A stretch of DNA of 64,000 bases from Kappaphycus alvarezii (Eukaryota; Rhodophyta; Florideophyceae; Gigartinales; Solieriaceae), in the NCBI GenBank assembly GCA_002205965.3, contig NADL03000478.1:831001-895000 (forward strand). The letters are read 5' to 3'. Positions 1 through 11,060 of the stretch are shown piece by piece. Within the stretch, counting starts at the first letter, position 1, and each line of letters starts with the position of its first letter. Position numbers and translations under genes: made by a program. The notes below the pieces were generated by a model. That model searched no databases and was not told the origin of the DNA. It saw only the letters and a program-made list of their open reading frames with translations.

Positions 1-2180
1 ACCGCGGGCCCATCACGCTCGGCTTCGGAGGAATGTCCGATACTGTACTATGATCTTTTTTTTTCATTTGATACTCACATTTCGGATCTACAACGGGATA
101 TCTCTCCATTATCTAATAATTTGAATATAAAATGCACACTATCTCGGAGAGAGTCCAGTGTTAATTTAATATTTCTTTAATTTCATGATATTAAGGGTAT
201 ATATTTCATCCACATGCACCCCTACATAAATGCAATGTGTCCATCAAATTTATTTGTGAAAAGAAAGGCATCCTAATAGATATATTGTATGATCCATTCT
301 GACCAAAGCCGTAAAATTCGCACTTTAACCCATTCGTAAAGCCTCCTGTAAGGATCTCAAGGTGCCTAACGTCGTCAGCAGATGCAAGGGATTAGCTCTA
401 AGAGATATTTGGACAGCCTTCAAACGATTTGTGACATGTATCCAGTCAATGGTAGACACTTGTTCTTGACAACGTATTGCATCCCAGAAACACAATCTAT
501 TTATCCTCCTGCTGGCAGATTCTTCTCGAGAAAAACCCCCTCGGTACAATCCAAGTGTCGGTGGTTGTCAACCTACAATGCAGGTTCTACATCACTCCAT
601 CAGTCGTCCGCCCATAGCCCAACCACACAAGGCTATGGCAAATTGCTCTTGGCAGCTTCAAGCTGGCGCCTGCCCTATTCCAGCTTCAACAACGAATCCC
701 GCCATTGCATTGTGAATCATTCAAGCAGTTCAAGCCAAAGAGCTGCAATGATGTGGTTGAACCAGGAACCCCAAGTCCACTTGTACCTCTCAGAATCCTT
801 CCCACTCGACCCACCGAGCAATATCGTAAATTTAAGGTTTAATATATACATAATGAAAGTTGAATCTATAATTTAATTTACTGCTCCTAATCGTTGAATA
901 TCAACCAACGGAGCCGCGCAAAACTGTAAAGTGCCAGGCCACTTGAGGCACATGGTAGACAGAGCGTACAGTACGCCGTACGATATTGTTTTCTTGAGAT
1001 TATTGTCCATTTGCGATGGCCACATTACACATACTGTGTCCACTGGACACGCGGGACTGATAATCGACATCTTGAGACTCAGCGGATCCAGAGCTTGAAG
1101 AACCTCGACAAACCAAATACAGCAGTACAGTGAGTGGAATGAAATTACACTGCCTTGGCAGCCTCTCAGCGGGTTTTTGACAACATTTCCATTACAGTAA
1201 ATGAACCCCCCTCTTTCCCTTGAAGATAGTTTCTACGCCCATCACGACGGTCCAGGGAGAGGGTGTGGAAAGTACTGTAAGTTTAATCAAAGTATAGTGC
1301 AGTACAGTACGCTCCAATCGTAAACTTGCTGGACTGCACAGTTCTGTCCTGTATTGTACTGTTCAGTACAATACAGATCCAGATTGCAAAGATTGCACAC
1401 GCAATCTGTACTGGTTCCTACTGCATTGTAACTCACGGTTAAAAATATGGAGCATTTATGAAAACACAAAGCACCGAATCACAAATCACAGGTATCAAAT
1501 TTAATTCGATGTGCAAGATTCGACGAATACTGCCTTCACAGTTGGCCTGCACTTGTTTAGAAAAAACTGTATTTTACTACTCTAAAACTATTATCACAAA
1601 ATTATGGGTCCAAGCCACAATAGTGCACCTTGATAATGGTGAATATAGCAGCGCTATTTGGCAACGTGCTGTATATTACCAGTTTTTGAGTATACAGTAG
1701 GCCCTCACCGACGAAACCCTGGGACTGCGGTTATGACCCTTATAGTAGTGAAAATATCTGATAGTGCCCACCAACCAAAGGGACTTCGGGCCTTTTTCTA
1801 CGGTAGTTCTGTACTATACTACATTGGTGCAGTACTGTTACAATGTCCATTCGAAGTTGCAAAGCAGATCAGGATGGCCGTTGTTCCATTCACTGATGCC
1901 TCGCCTGTCCTGGGTACCGGGTCCGGGGCACGTTACATGCCGTATTTACTGTACTGTACTGTACTGTAGGATGCGAATTGGCATCAAATGAACCTCAACG
2001 AGGTTACTGACAGAAAACTACTGTACGTGGCACTGCACTCAACCTATTACACATGTACTGGACACGTGCGAAATGAGGCCTTACAGAACAGTAATAATTT
2101 ATTGGAAAAACTGGAGGTATTAATTTGTCAATTGAAATTGTGGCATGTCGGAATTACCACACGGCTTTGCTCAACCATCG
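1..2180. other. Intergenic, no gene recognised
   Basis: Only short open frames of 60-164 codons are present. None shows a recognisable domain, and they overlap on both strands. The segment carries scattered copies of the TACTG/CAGTA pentamer (about 1289-1378 and 1948-1967). Nothing else could be supported. Confidence 0.6.
1948..1967. repeat. (TACTG)n pentamer microsatellite
   Basis: Four head-to-tail copies of TACTG. It is one of about twenty loci of the same pentamer in the window. Others lie near 1291-1316, 29041-29105, 29171-29191, 40099-40120, 40315-40341, 40460-40490, 40639-40735, 41843-41862, 42301-42340, 42640-42665, 45540-45562, 52601-52612, 52681-52716, 59637-59655, 62163-62174 and 62728-62748. 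Most lie between genes. Confidence 0.85.
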
Positions 2181-2470
2181 GCAATTAACCGCCAAAATAA
2201 TTTACATTTTCCTAGTTTCTTTTCTGGCATAGGTAATCCTCAGAATTCTCCGGCCATTAAGCAGAGAGCGACCGGAAGCGTCTTCGGCTTCCGGTGGTAG
2301 TCGCTTAGTTACTTTTCCACCGTCCTGGTTACTTCCCAGTTTCAACCCGTCTGGTGACTCCATTGCCCTTCCTCTTATTCCATTCTCTATTCCCGTCTTT
2401 CCTTAATGCCTCTATCGCTGCTGCGCAAGACCTGGCTACTAACCATTTCCTCTCCTCTATCTCTGCGCCG
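2181..2470 (+). repeat. Dispersed repeat, copy A (5' part of a retroelement)
   Basis: This segment aligns by eye with 14735-15030. Both copies begin at GCAATTAACCG. They share an ordered series of blocks: a CCGTCCTGGTTACTT-like block versus CCGCTCCGGTCACTT, then CCGTCTGGTGA versus CTGTCTGATGA, then ACTAACCATTTCC in both, followed by CTCTATCTCTG versus CTCTCTCTCTG. Identity looks like roughly 60 percent with small indels. Copia-like polymerase remnants lie 2 kb downstream of copy A, so this may be the leader and start of the first ORF of that element. That link is inference. Confidence 0.6.
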
Positions 2471-2760
2471 GGTTTTCACAATTATGAGCCCAGGGATTAA
2501 GATGATAAAGAACTCCGGTCTTTGCGATCTTACCGTTTCTCTCCTGATTATGACCTCAAGATCTGCAGATGGCGTCTCGGAAAATGGGTCGACTCAATCA
2601 GGATGGCCGACAACCATGGTGCCGATCGTCACCTCCAGAATATGTTTCAACTTACAGGCCGTACCCTCTATGAGTATGGTCCTCGGCATGCTCAGAAGGC
2701 GGCCGTTGATAAAGCTTATGCCAAAGGCCAAATTGGCTATCTTCAGATGTCCTCCTGTTG
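2429..2760 (+). pseudogene. Decayed ORF downstream of repeat A, possibly Gag-like
   Basis: One frame reads through from about 2429 to a stop at 2758-2760 with a single internal stop near 2510. It gives AAAQDLATNHFLSSISAPGF and then, after the stop, a charged segment with RFSPDYDLKICRWRLGKW. I do not recognise the family. It lies between dispersed repeat A and copia-like polymerase remnants in the same orientation, so the Gag region of that element is a reasonable guess. No zinc knuckle (CX2CX4HX4C) is visible. It could instead be an unrelated decayed gene. Confidence 0.3.
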
Positions 2761-4618
2761 ACGCTGCCGATTATATCAAAAGACTTGTCTCTATCGATCT
2801 GTTGATTAAATTAGGCACACTTTTGATTTCTTCCTATCAAAATTTGTAAAGCTTTCGTCTTGAGAAGAAAGAGACGCCCTTAAACCTCGTCTCTCGCTTC
2901 CGTGGCCAGATAGCCAAACAATTATAACATCCTCATGCTTCTTTCTCTTCTCATATTAGGTAAGTCTAGCTATCGTATTTCCAAGAGCGAGATGTTAGAA
3001 GGTTAAATTTTGAAAATTTTCGAGCTTTTATCTATTACTCTTGCTGATTCAAGAGCTTGGAGTGAAAATAAAGGCCGAGTAGTTTTTAAGATCTCCGAAT
3101 AGAAAAAAATGAATTAAAGGATATCTGTTCGGAGTTGGAATCCGTCAATCGCCATTTCGTAAGAAGGTTGTACTAGGGAATTGTTTATTTTTCTGATGCG
3201 TTCCTCAACAAATAGCAGTTCAATAACATTCTCGGTTTGCTTCTTCAGGAAAATTCAACACAAGCCTAAATGCTCGCGGCAAGCTAACGTTACCGATGTG
3301 TTTTTGTGTGAGAGGGACAACTACCAGCTTAATTTCAAAGACGCTGTTCTTGTATTTTCTAATTTTAGTGAGGAGTCGTATGAAAACATCATCTAATCAT
3401 TGAAAGAACTGGTGTCGGCCTCCCTTGCAGCTACTACATTGTCGAGGAAGAATAATGGACACTTTTTCTTAATATTCAACGGAAAGCCTGTAATACTTAA
3501 AAAGCTTGAGAGGATTAAATTACAGAGTCACCTGTTCCGATTCTCGTTACTGATGAAAACCCACCTCCTTCGCTTCCAAAAATTCTCTCCAACACCCTGA
3601 TCTGGATTACATGTATACATTTTTGGAGATGGTCTAACGAGAAGGACTTTGGTCGAAGTTATTTGCCGTTCAATGCTGTGACAATTCCAAGAAACCTTCG
3701 TGACCAGTTTCCAACCACCCAAGTCCACTTTCAAATTACTTCAGAATTACGAACAATAGATACTATGCAATATATACTAATTACTGGTAGAAACCCTTCC
3801 AGTGAATTTCGGCTGCATTTTGCGCAGATATTGGTACTAACAAGTTCATCTAGGCCGAAAAGAACAATTATCGAAATCCAAGGGCGTACTGGGAAGATGA
3901 ATAAAAGGCATCTCCTCCCAATTCCAATATCATCTCTTCTAAACTCTTCCGCCAACTTCGCTTCTCGGCCGATACTGTCAAGTTGAATCACAAATTCTGT
4001 CTTTTATTAGGAAGTAGCCGTGACAAAGAGAAGTAAATAGCCCGTGCTGGTTATTCAGCTGCGCCGTTCGACATCACTCGCGTCTTCTTTTCAATCGCCA
4101 CTATACTCAACGTTTGTCCTTCTAGCATCGAAATCAAGCACCTTTATATCCAAGCCGGATAATTCGCTGTGTTGTCTAAATGAAACCTCCGAGGGCTGAG
4201 CTTCTCCTTTGCGCATGATCTTGGGAAATAATCAAGCCTTCATACAAATTTGCTGCGTCGGATCGTCTCTGTCCATTAGTCATTGATTCATGTATGTAGA
4301 ATTATAGTATGAAATCCATCCCTGGTTTCTCGAAATAGTTTGCTCATTGCAAAAGAATGCCTCTCCTTCAGCCTTGTTATCACGAAAATTTCGGTATCTT
4401 TTTTTTTCTGTAACACTGCACGCTACCCATGCATTCCATGAAGCAATCGGAGAGCGATTCGCAATCGTCAATTTCGTTTCCACGAGTACATTTCCTTCAA
4501 GCGCCTCCACTTCCATCAGTAATCAAAAGTTTGGTTTGACCTTACATGCGAGAATACCCCGGCAAGATTGACACTCTTCAACTTTCTCGGTGGCGTCTCA
4601 AGTAAGCCTCACATCCAG
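2761..4618 (+). other. Presumed body of the decayed copia-like element
   Basis: Short plus-strand frames occur at 3181-3396, 3400-3600 and 3663-3986, in changing frames and broken by stops. None shows a clear integrase or reverse transcriptase motif. The assignment rests on position between repeat A and the recognisable RNase H end at 4.6-5.0 kb. The sequence is AT-rich and heavily mutated. Confidence 0.35.
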
Positions 4619-5011
4619 GCGAACCTGAAGAGCTAACCACGTACCGGGCACTCGAAGGATCTTTGAACTTCCTCCGCCATGGGTTCTTCCTCGAGCCTCG
4701 TCCCTTACCGCGAGCTAAATTCAGCGTCAGGTTGGTTGTATCTTGAAATCAAAATTTCTCACTACAAAAGCCATGCTCTTCGAACTCCTTACATTCTCTC
4801 CTGCATGCTATTTCTTTCTCTCAATTACCTCAATGCTTCTGCACATCAAGCGTTCTCGGATGCTGACCAAGACTTATCTTCCTATGGCCGAACTAGGTAT
4901 TTTCATGGATATTCCTGCTACCTGGGGATCTCTTCCACTTCCTCACTTGCAGCAAAAGTAAAAAGTCAAACGTTACCTTCTCACCGATCGTAACAGAGAT
5001 TCTATCCTAAG
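4619..5011 (+). pseudogene. Ty1/copia-like pol remnant (RT end plus RNase H)
   Basis: Three frames read in order give the C-terminal part of a copia-type polyprotein. At 4621-4698, EELTTYRALEGSLNFL matches the block that closes the reverse transcriptase domain. At about 4853-4930, FSDADQDLSSYGRTRYFHGY matches the RNase H start, with its conserved (F/Y)(S/A)DA(D/S) and SYGQTGY. At about 4936-5011, FHFLTCSKSKKSNVTFSP and then VTEIL match the W-SSKKQKRVTFSSYGAEIL block. The motifs follow the subtype known from fungal copia elements. Frames change between blocks, so the copy is dead. Identification comes from motif memory, not from a database search. Confidence 0.6.
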
Positions 5012-5059
5012 GAACATTTTCCCTGCCTACGGCGGACACCTGGAGCATTGGGAGTACAG

Positions 5060-5135
5060 TATGTTTGGAGGGTACCAGGAGGATACCAGGAGGACACAAG
5101 GAGGACACTTGAAAGACATCAGGAGGATATTACTG
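5060..5135 (+). repeat. Imperfect short tandem repeat
   Basis: About five imperfect copies of a 12-base unit resembling ACCAGGAGGATA or ACAAGGAGGACA lie just after the copia-like remnant. Unit spacing varies in the last copies. Confidence 0.6.
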
Positions 5136-5916
5136 TACACTCCATATTTTTTGGCTGATGGACTACAAAAAGATGACGTCTAGAATGTACTTGTACATTC
5201 GACGTGTATTACGCGCATCCTCCTTTCGCATGCTTTATTTTGTTGAGCCTTCTTTAAAAATAACATATTCAAAAAAAATTCAAATACCCATTGGTGAGTT
5301 ATATGTTGGTTTCGAACGAGCCCTGTCGCAGAGCTCTTATGTCGAAATTTATACTTGGAAAACGACAATTGGCTGGTTTGTTCGAATCCAAAAATCTGAA
5401 ATTTCAAACGAATTCGTTTGACGTAAAGAAAACGTTTCTTGCAAACATTCCCCTCAGAGAGCAATTTAAAGAGTTGTTTAACTTCATGCACTCGCAATAA
5501 AATCGAGAATATTCTCTATATTCGGGGTTAGCGTAAGGAGCCTCAGTTCCATAGACTTGGCAGCCTTGCATCATTGTACGTTCGAAGGTTCTGATACACT
5601 ACCGTTCGCGTCTCACATGAGTGAGGGGTGATTTTCGGAGAGGTCGTGGCAGACGAGAAGACAGCGCAAAAGTGAATAGCGGCTCGAGTGTATATTTTCC
5701 TCGCTACAATAAAGATGCATCTAAGGATACGTCGACGTCGAGCACGCATGGTTTTGAGGACATTCATGAGCGTCATCAGCAATACTAGAATGAAACAGTA
5801 AGTACTATGTCCGGTACATCGAGTCCAGGCATGCGGCTTGTGCATCTTCGACCAAACGGAGGACCGAAAAACTTGTACCAATGACTAAAGTTACAGCTTA
5901 AGATCACATCCACACG
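5136..5916. other. No gene recognised
   Basis: The open frames here (up to 112 codons on the minus strand at 5543-5881) show no domain I recognise. They overlap equally long frames on the other strand. Confidence 0.5.
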
Positions 5917-6120
5917 GTGATGATGGTTGAGGCGACGAGTTACAAGGTGCAACGCCGCTTCGGTGCTCGTACATTGCTAAAAAATCACAGGGCCTTGGCC
6001 AAAGCCTTAGCAGTTCCAATATCCAGTCTATGGCGCCTTCAATGTGAGCAAAAAAACTTCTTCGCTCAACACCCGAACTCCGGTATCAAAATTCGCATCT
6101 GGTTTGCACTAAACCGGTAG
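5917..6120 (+). pseudogene. Mariner/IS630-like transposase N-terminal fragment
   Basis: A 67-codon frame contains NHRALAKALAVPISSLWRLQ and then a segment ending GIKIRIWFALNR. This is the helix-turn-helix layout of Tc1/mariner-type transposases of oomycetes and algae: a 'xLAxxLGVPxSTLWRxx' recognition helix followed by 'LTxxNKxxRLxFAL'. Two in-frame stops follow the last residues. No DDE catalytic block (for example VHVDEKWF) can be read in the next kilobase. It is a dead, 3'-truncated fragment. The assignment rests on a single motif. Confidence 0.45.
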
Positions 6121-9100
6121 TAATACCATATTTCGATTTTCCGAAACAAAATCTAGTAACCTCACGAGATCATTCGGAACGATTGAAAACCGCTTTCGCG
6201 GTCGTGTTATCACAGCCGTTGGTCCAGGAAACTAGCGCAGTTGTCGTTCTTCCCAGCCTCTTACAAGAATGAGGCTGGAAACTTGTCCCGCAAACAATCT
6301 TCTTGAAATGTATTCGGAAGTGTATAAAACGATTCTAGACCTTGCTAAGGCCGTGATAATCTCGAGGGACACAAATTGTCAAGCTACGGACAGGTGCTGG
6401 TACATTGAAAGGCAATACTGTTTTTTCATCATCTGCTGGTAGTGGGCACCGTTTGGTTGCCTATCCCGTACAATACCTAATTTAATAATTATTTTGTAGA
6501 TCAAAACGAGATCGAGCCAATTAAACTCAATTTTTGTCAAAAATAAGTCATGGCCATCCATTTTGAATCTGTTTGGGAGATCCGAGATGTGCCAGGGTGA
6601 CGTGTAAAAGGTGCCACACGTCGCCCACTGTGGGGTGTTGAGCGCACAAAGGTAATCGATGTTGAACTGTTGGTTGATGCTTCCGGTAATCAGGCCGGAC
6701 ATCAGACCAGTGTTTATATAGAAAAAGTACTCAACACCAGCAGAGATAAATTGTAACTAAACGGTACTGAATTCAAAGGTATTCTAGAAAATGCGACCCA
6801 GAGGTATCAAACTACAAGGTTCTGAAGGTCCATCAGTATAACAGACAGCAACAAACATCATGGCAAAGTATCATTGGTCCAATTGGCAAGGAGGCATAAA
6901 GTGGTTGCTGATTGGTGGGTGCGAAATGTTTTCGAGAACCACGCGAGATAGCCATGATGGATCCATGTCATTGGCTAGGTACAAAGAGTATGATATATGC
7001 TTTTACACTGGTGCGTGAGTACAGTGCACAATTGCAATGAATGTCTTCTTACAGTGTAAATCCTTGGTACAGGTTACCGGAGGGATACTGTCAGGGTATT
7101 TGGTGATTTATGGGCATAATCGCACACCCACACATTTTTTACGGCCTACAGCACTGTAACACCTTTCAAATCAACGTTGCGCCTCAACTCTCGGATCAGT
7201 TTCATTTTAGGTAGTGATGATTGCAGCGAGGAATGGCTGGGGCTGAAGTCCATATCATTATATGGACCGCACATTGCAACTCGTTGAAATGCATAGTGCA
7301 GATCGCGGTATCATCATAATCAACAGCTCTTTATTGCGGAGCACATTTAATCTGAAGCTTTCCTTTAGCTGTGGCCGATGCTCCAGCAAAATGATGAGGA
7401 AGCATATGCGCATTCTTGACGACGACGGTGGCAGCGGCAAGCGAGCTAGTAATTGATGCATTTCAGGAGGTCGAAGCGGGGATATGAGATGATATTAGGC
7501 CGAAATGTGGATATCATCAAATTTCCAAGTGAAGTGCTTACCGGTTACCAAGCGATCTGTTCATGAATGCATAATGCATTGAATCTGTAATAAGAGGTAT
7601 GTAATGTGGAGGGAAAGGAGTAGTGAAGGAGCAAAATTCTAATGGATGGCTCACGGAATGGTGCAATTTTTAGATTCAAAAGTCCGGACGCATGTAGAAG
7701 TTGCCACTGGCACGAGCAAGTGTCCTCTACTAGTATAGATTTGGCTGTAGTAAGAATTACAAACAAGGCGGTGATTTGCATACGTTGGGGGATGTTGCAA
7801 CACTATCGGAAACTATATGAATCGTCCTGTATTGTGCTGTCATTGAGGTATCGTCGTCGCTCAGTGATGGATTAGGATGATTTTCTTAGTTCAAGAATAT
7901 TACTCATATCAACGGAACGTGGGCCAATCTAGGCAGTTGATACTAGCAAATCCACAGAATGCATCTATTGATGGGGTCTTGCAAGCCTTGATGCGACAAA
8001 ATTTTAGAGAAGCTGAATGTGATACGAAGGTACTGCAAAATTACTAATATGGTGATTTAGAAAAAGCTGGTTTCTCGACAGTATACCTCCTCCGAAAGGG
8101 TTTATTGCGGAACCTCCCACAGATGATGCGCTTTTTGGAATCGATTGGAGTTGCTCCACATCTCCGTTCTGAGCCCTTCAAGTTTGCGAATTTGGTCAAA
8201 TGAGCCTGGAACGCTGTGTTTCTAAATGGTTTCTTAGCTGATATGGTTTAGAACTACGACTTGGGATGTTCAGGAGCCTCTCAGGCTCTTTTTTCAAGAT
8301 GTTGAGCTCATTATCCCGCTTCAGCCGCGTCAATCTCTGCGCCGTTCTCACCAGAATTATATTCCTCGGAATATTTGCATGTATGAAAGAAGAATTAGTC
8401 CTTCAAGTAACGACCTTTCTGTGTGTTTTGGGTTTGTATGTTGCCATGTCGAAGAGTCTTTGATTATTTGCTCTGTAAATTCTCTGGATCATGGTAAATT
8501 CGATTGCGCTGTATAAAATTAACCTTCAAGTTGTTTGCCCTATCGAGGGCCGCTCTGGCATTTTGTGGTACGATTTTTGATCTATCAGTATCTTCTTTTA
8601 CTTTTTGCGCTGGCTATCCACGACTCCCAAACCCGAGTGGCTCGTACTTGTAATGTTTTCATACGTTGAACGATCAAATTGATTTGAGGCAGTCTGGTTC
8701 AGCATTTCGGATGGCATTTCATTGCGTGGGTAATCTAATTCTCATCTACATCAATTGTATCCGTTTCGGCAATTTTCCACCATGACGGTCACTAACATGT
8801 TCCGGTCTCTCTGAGCGACGTGGTTCTTCTGCTTGGCTCGATATGACCTGGAATTGCTTGCCATGTTCTGCACAATCAAGGTTTTATTGGCCCAATTCCC
8901 GATAGTTTGCCGATAAATATTTACCTCTTCAATTGAATTTATCTCTTCAAAGACGTCATGCATCACAGATGTTGGAACCTCCGCATATGTTCCCTTTCCA
9001 AAATACGACCTCTTCTCGCTCGCATCTCCATACTTTAACACAACAGCCAGCTTTTCTCCAAGCATCTTCTTGAGACCGATCTTGACGCGATCTTGATGCG

Positions 9101-9650
9101 ACTGACCATCTGACGGAAACTGCTCATAAACCATTCCAGGCTAGTCATAATGAGAAGCTTTATGACTCTTGATAAATTCTTCAAGTTCTTCAGGCACTTT
9201 GATTTACTTGTGATTGTCTTTGAAAGTCGATGAATTGGAGTTCGTTGACATAAACTTCCTGCTCTGTTATCCTTCTCGAATAGGCTTTGGAATCCGTAGA
9301 GGAGACATTGAAGTGGATGATGTAGGGTAAGGAGAGGATTGAATAATGGCTCTAGCACTGGTTGAACTGAATTTGAGAAGTTCAAGAGCTTTCTTCCAAG
9401 TTGAGGAACTGCCTTTGCCTATATCACATCTGCAGTTTTATCAACATGAATCGGTATCAAGTGAAGCGAAAGTTACTCGAGACAATTTTGTGCCTGACGG
9501 GGCTTTCGCTTCGTTTGGGCACCCACCGCAATGATTTTTGCAAATAAAAGCTCTTAAGAGGGCGTTTTGCCTTTGCGTTTATCTCTCAACGAGAGTTGCA
9601 CTCGAAGCTACCTTTTTCATCGCTCCTGTATAGTGTCATGTTGAAACGCT
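6121..9650. other. No gene recognised, decayed sequence
   Basis: AT-rich sequence with only short frames. The longest are on the minus strand at 8751-9134 (127 codons) and 9035-9385 (116 codons). The first includes EKRSYFGKGTYAEVP. I do not recognise a family. These may be parts of one decayed minus-strand transposon gene read in two frames, but no catalytic motif supports that. Confidence 0.4.
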
Positions 9651-9672
9651 AACTGTTTCTACGCGACTAAAA

Positions 9673-11060
9673 ATGTCGATGTACTCCAGGAAGGCCGGTG
9701 GCTCACTCAACAATGCTCAATCATCTTCGCGTCGCAAGCGATATCAGAAAAAGGGAGGGTCTAAAAACACTTGCCTTTGGGCCTAAATATGGTTCGAAAG
9801 CTACTCAGGTTTGAATGAGATAATTGCTTCAAGTTTTATAGCGAGTTCTTGCATGGGAGAAGTTTAGCCAAACCCCTGGGGGTAGATGAGTCCCGATTGT
9901 GCCCTTTGCCAAGATCAGAGTACCACCCGGAGTATTGTGTAATTGAGTACCTCGCGCTTGGTGCGGTGATATCCGGGGCGCGAAAACTTTTTGTCTATCG
10001 CGATGCCACTAGTGAATGGAGGCAGATAAATTAAATACTAATGGTACTGGCTCGGGCGCGGAGATGTATGAGTATTGGATGGATCACTGTATAAGTATTT
10101 GGTTCGAAAAAACGGCGGCGAGGACCAGTGCGCATTCGACTCGTTTATCACAGTTCATATTATGTATTTGACGTATATGGGAATACAGTTACGAGAGCTG
10201 GCTGATCGACGCTATGAACTTGAACCTTCCTATATGCTAGCGCCTTCTAATGTAAACCGTGACACATTTGGTTTTATTGCGGGTAGCAGACAGCCATCCG
10301 ATCTTGATTCATTACTGGAGCCACTTGTGAGAGAAGTCGTTCGTACAAACTCAAACGGAGGGATGTTGGTAAAATTCGGAATGGCTCAGAGGCAAGAGTT
10401 CGAGTCCATTTGCTGTGATCCAGCGCAGACCTCCAAGCTCTTGTCAAATACTCTAGGCACATTTGTCTGACCGGAAAGAAAGCTTTTATGTACTGCGATG
10501 AGAAATTATTATACTCGAAACGGTCGAGGAGGTATTATTGTCCATATGCAGTGAAGTGTGAGTGCAACTAGACGTCTGAAAGCCTACGTCTCGTTCAGTT
10601 TTAAGACTATGAGAATCCAAGAAGATGCAAGTTTCTCGAGACCAACACCCTGCTACGAAGTCCCGCTTCTGAATATCGACGTGATGAGGCAACAAGGAAG
10701 ATCTTAGTTAAGCAGTCCGGAATCAAATGACCTATGGCTATTCATCGGCTGCCCAGCTTCTTTCCATTCAACACTATTCCGATCGACACGATACAACTTG
10801 GTTTCAACATATTGAACGATCTGCTGGAGACATTCAAGGCAGAAAACATTTACTTGAGAAGAGTCGCAGGGTACCTCAATGAAGACATAGTGATCAGCTC
10901 AATTTCTTGGATGATGATCAATGAGGAGTTGACAAAAGTGGGAACCAACTCTGGGGAGTCAGCCGTTGACACCAGTCCGTGGGAAACCAATGTATATAGA
11001 ACTTGGAAGGCTAACATAATATCGCCAGTTCATGCTCAATTATTGTCTTGTTGTGTTTGA
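9673..11060 (+). other. Run of plus-strand short ORFs, possible decayed element
   Basis: Four plus-strand frames follow one another: one starting at 9673 (MSMYSRKAGGSLNNAQSSSR, basic), then 9849-10034, 10075-10470 (131 codons) and 10734-11060 (108 codons). The 131-codon frame holds DQCAFDSFITVHIMYL. That resembles the Cys-x-x-Asp-Ser signature of protease-like domains carried by some large transposons. No family can be named with confidence. Their order on one strand suggests remains of a single gene. Confidence 0.3.

Noticed and set aside
5378..5398. GTTCGAATCC, resembling a tRNA T-loop
   Set aside because: The neighbouring bases do not pair into a T-stem, and no acceptor, D or anticodon arms could be drawn around it.
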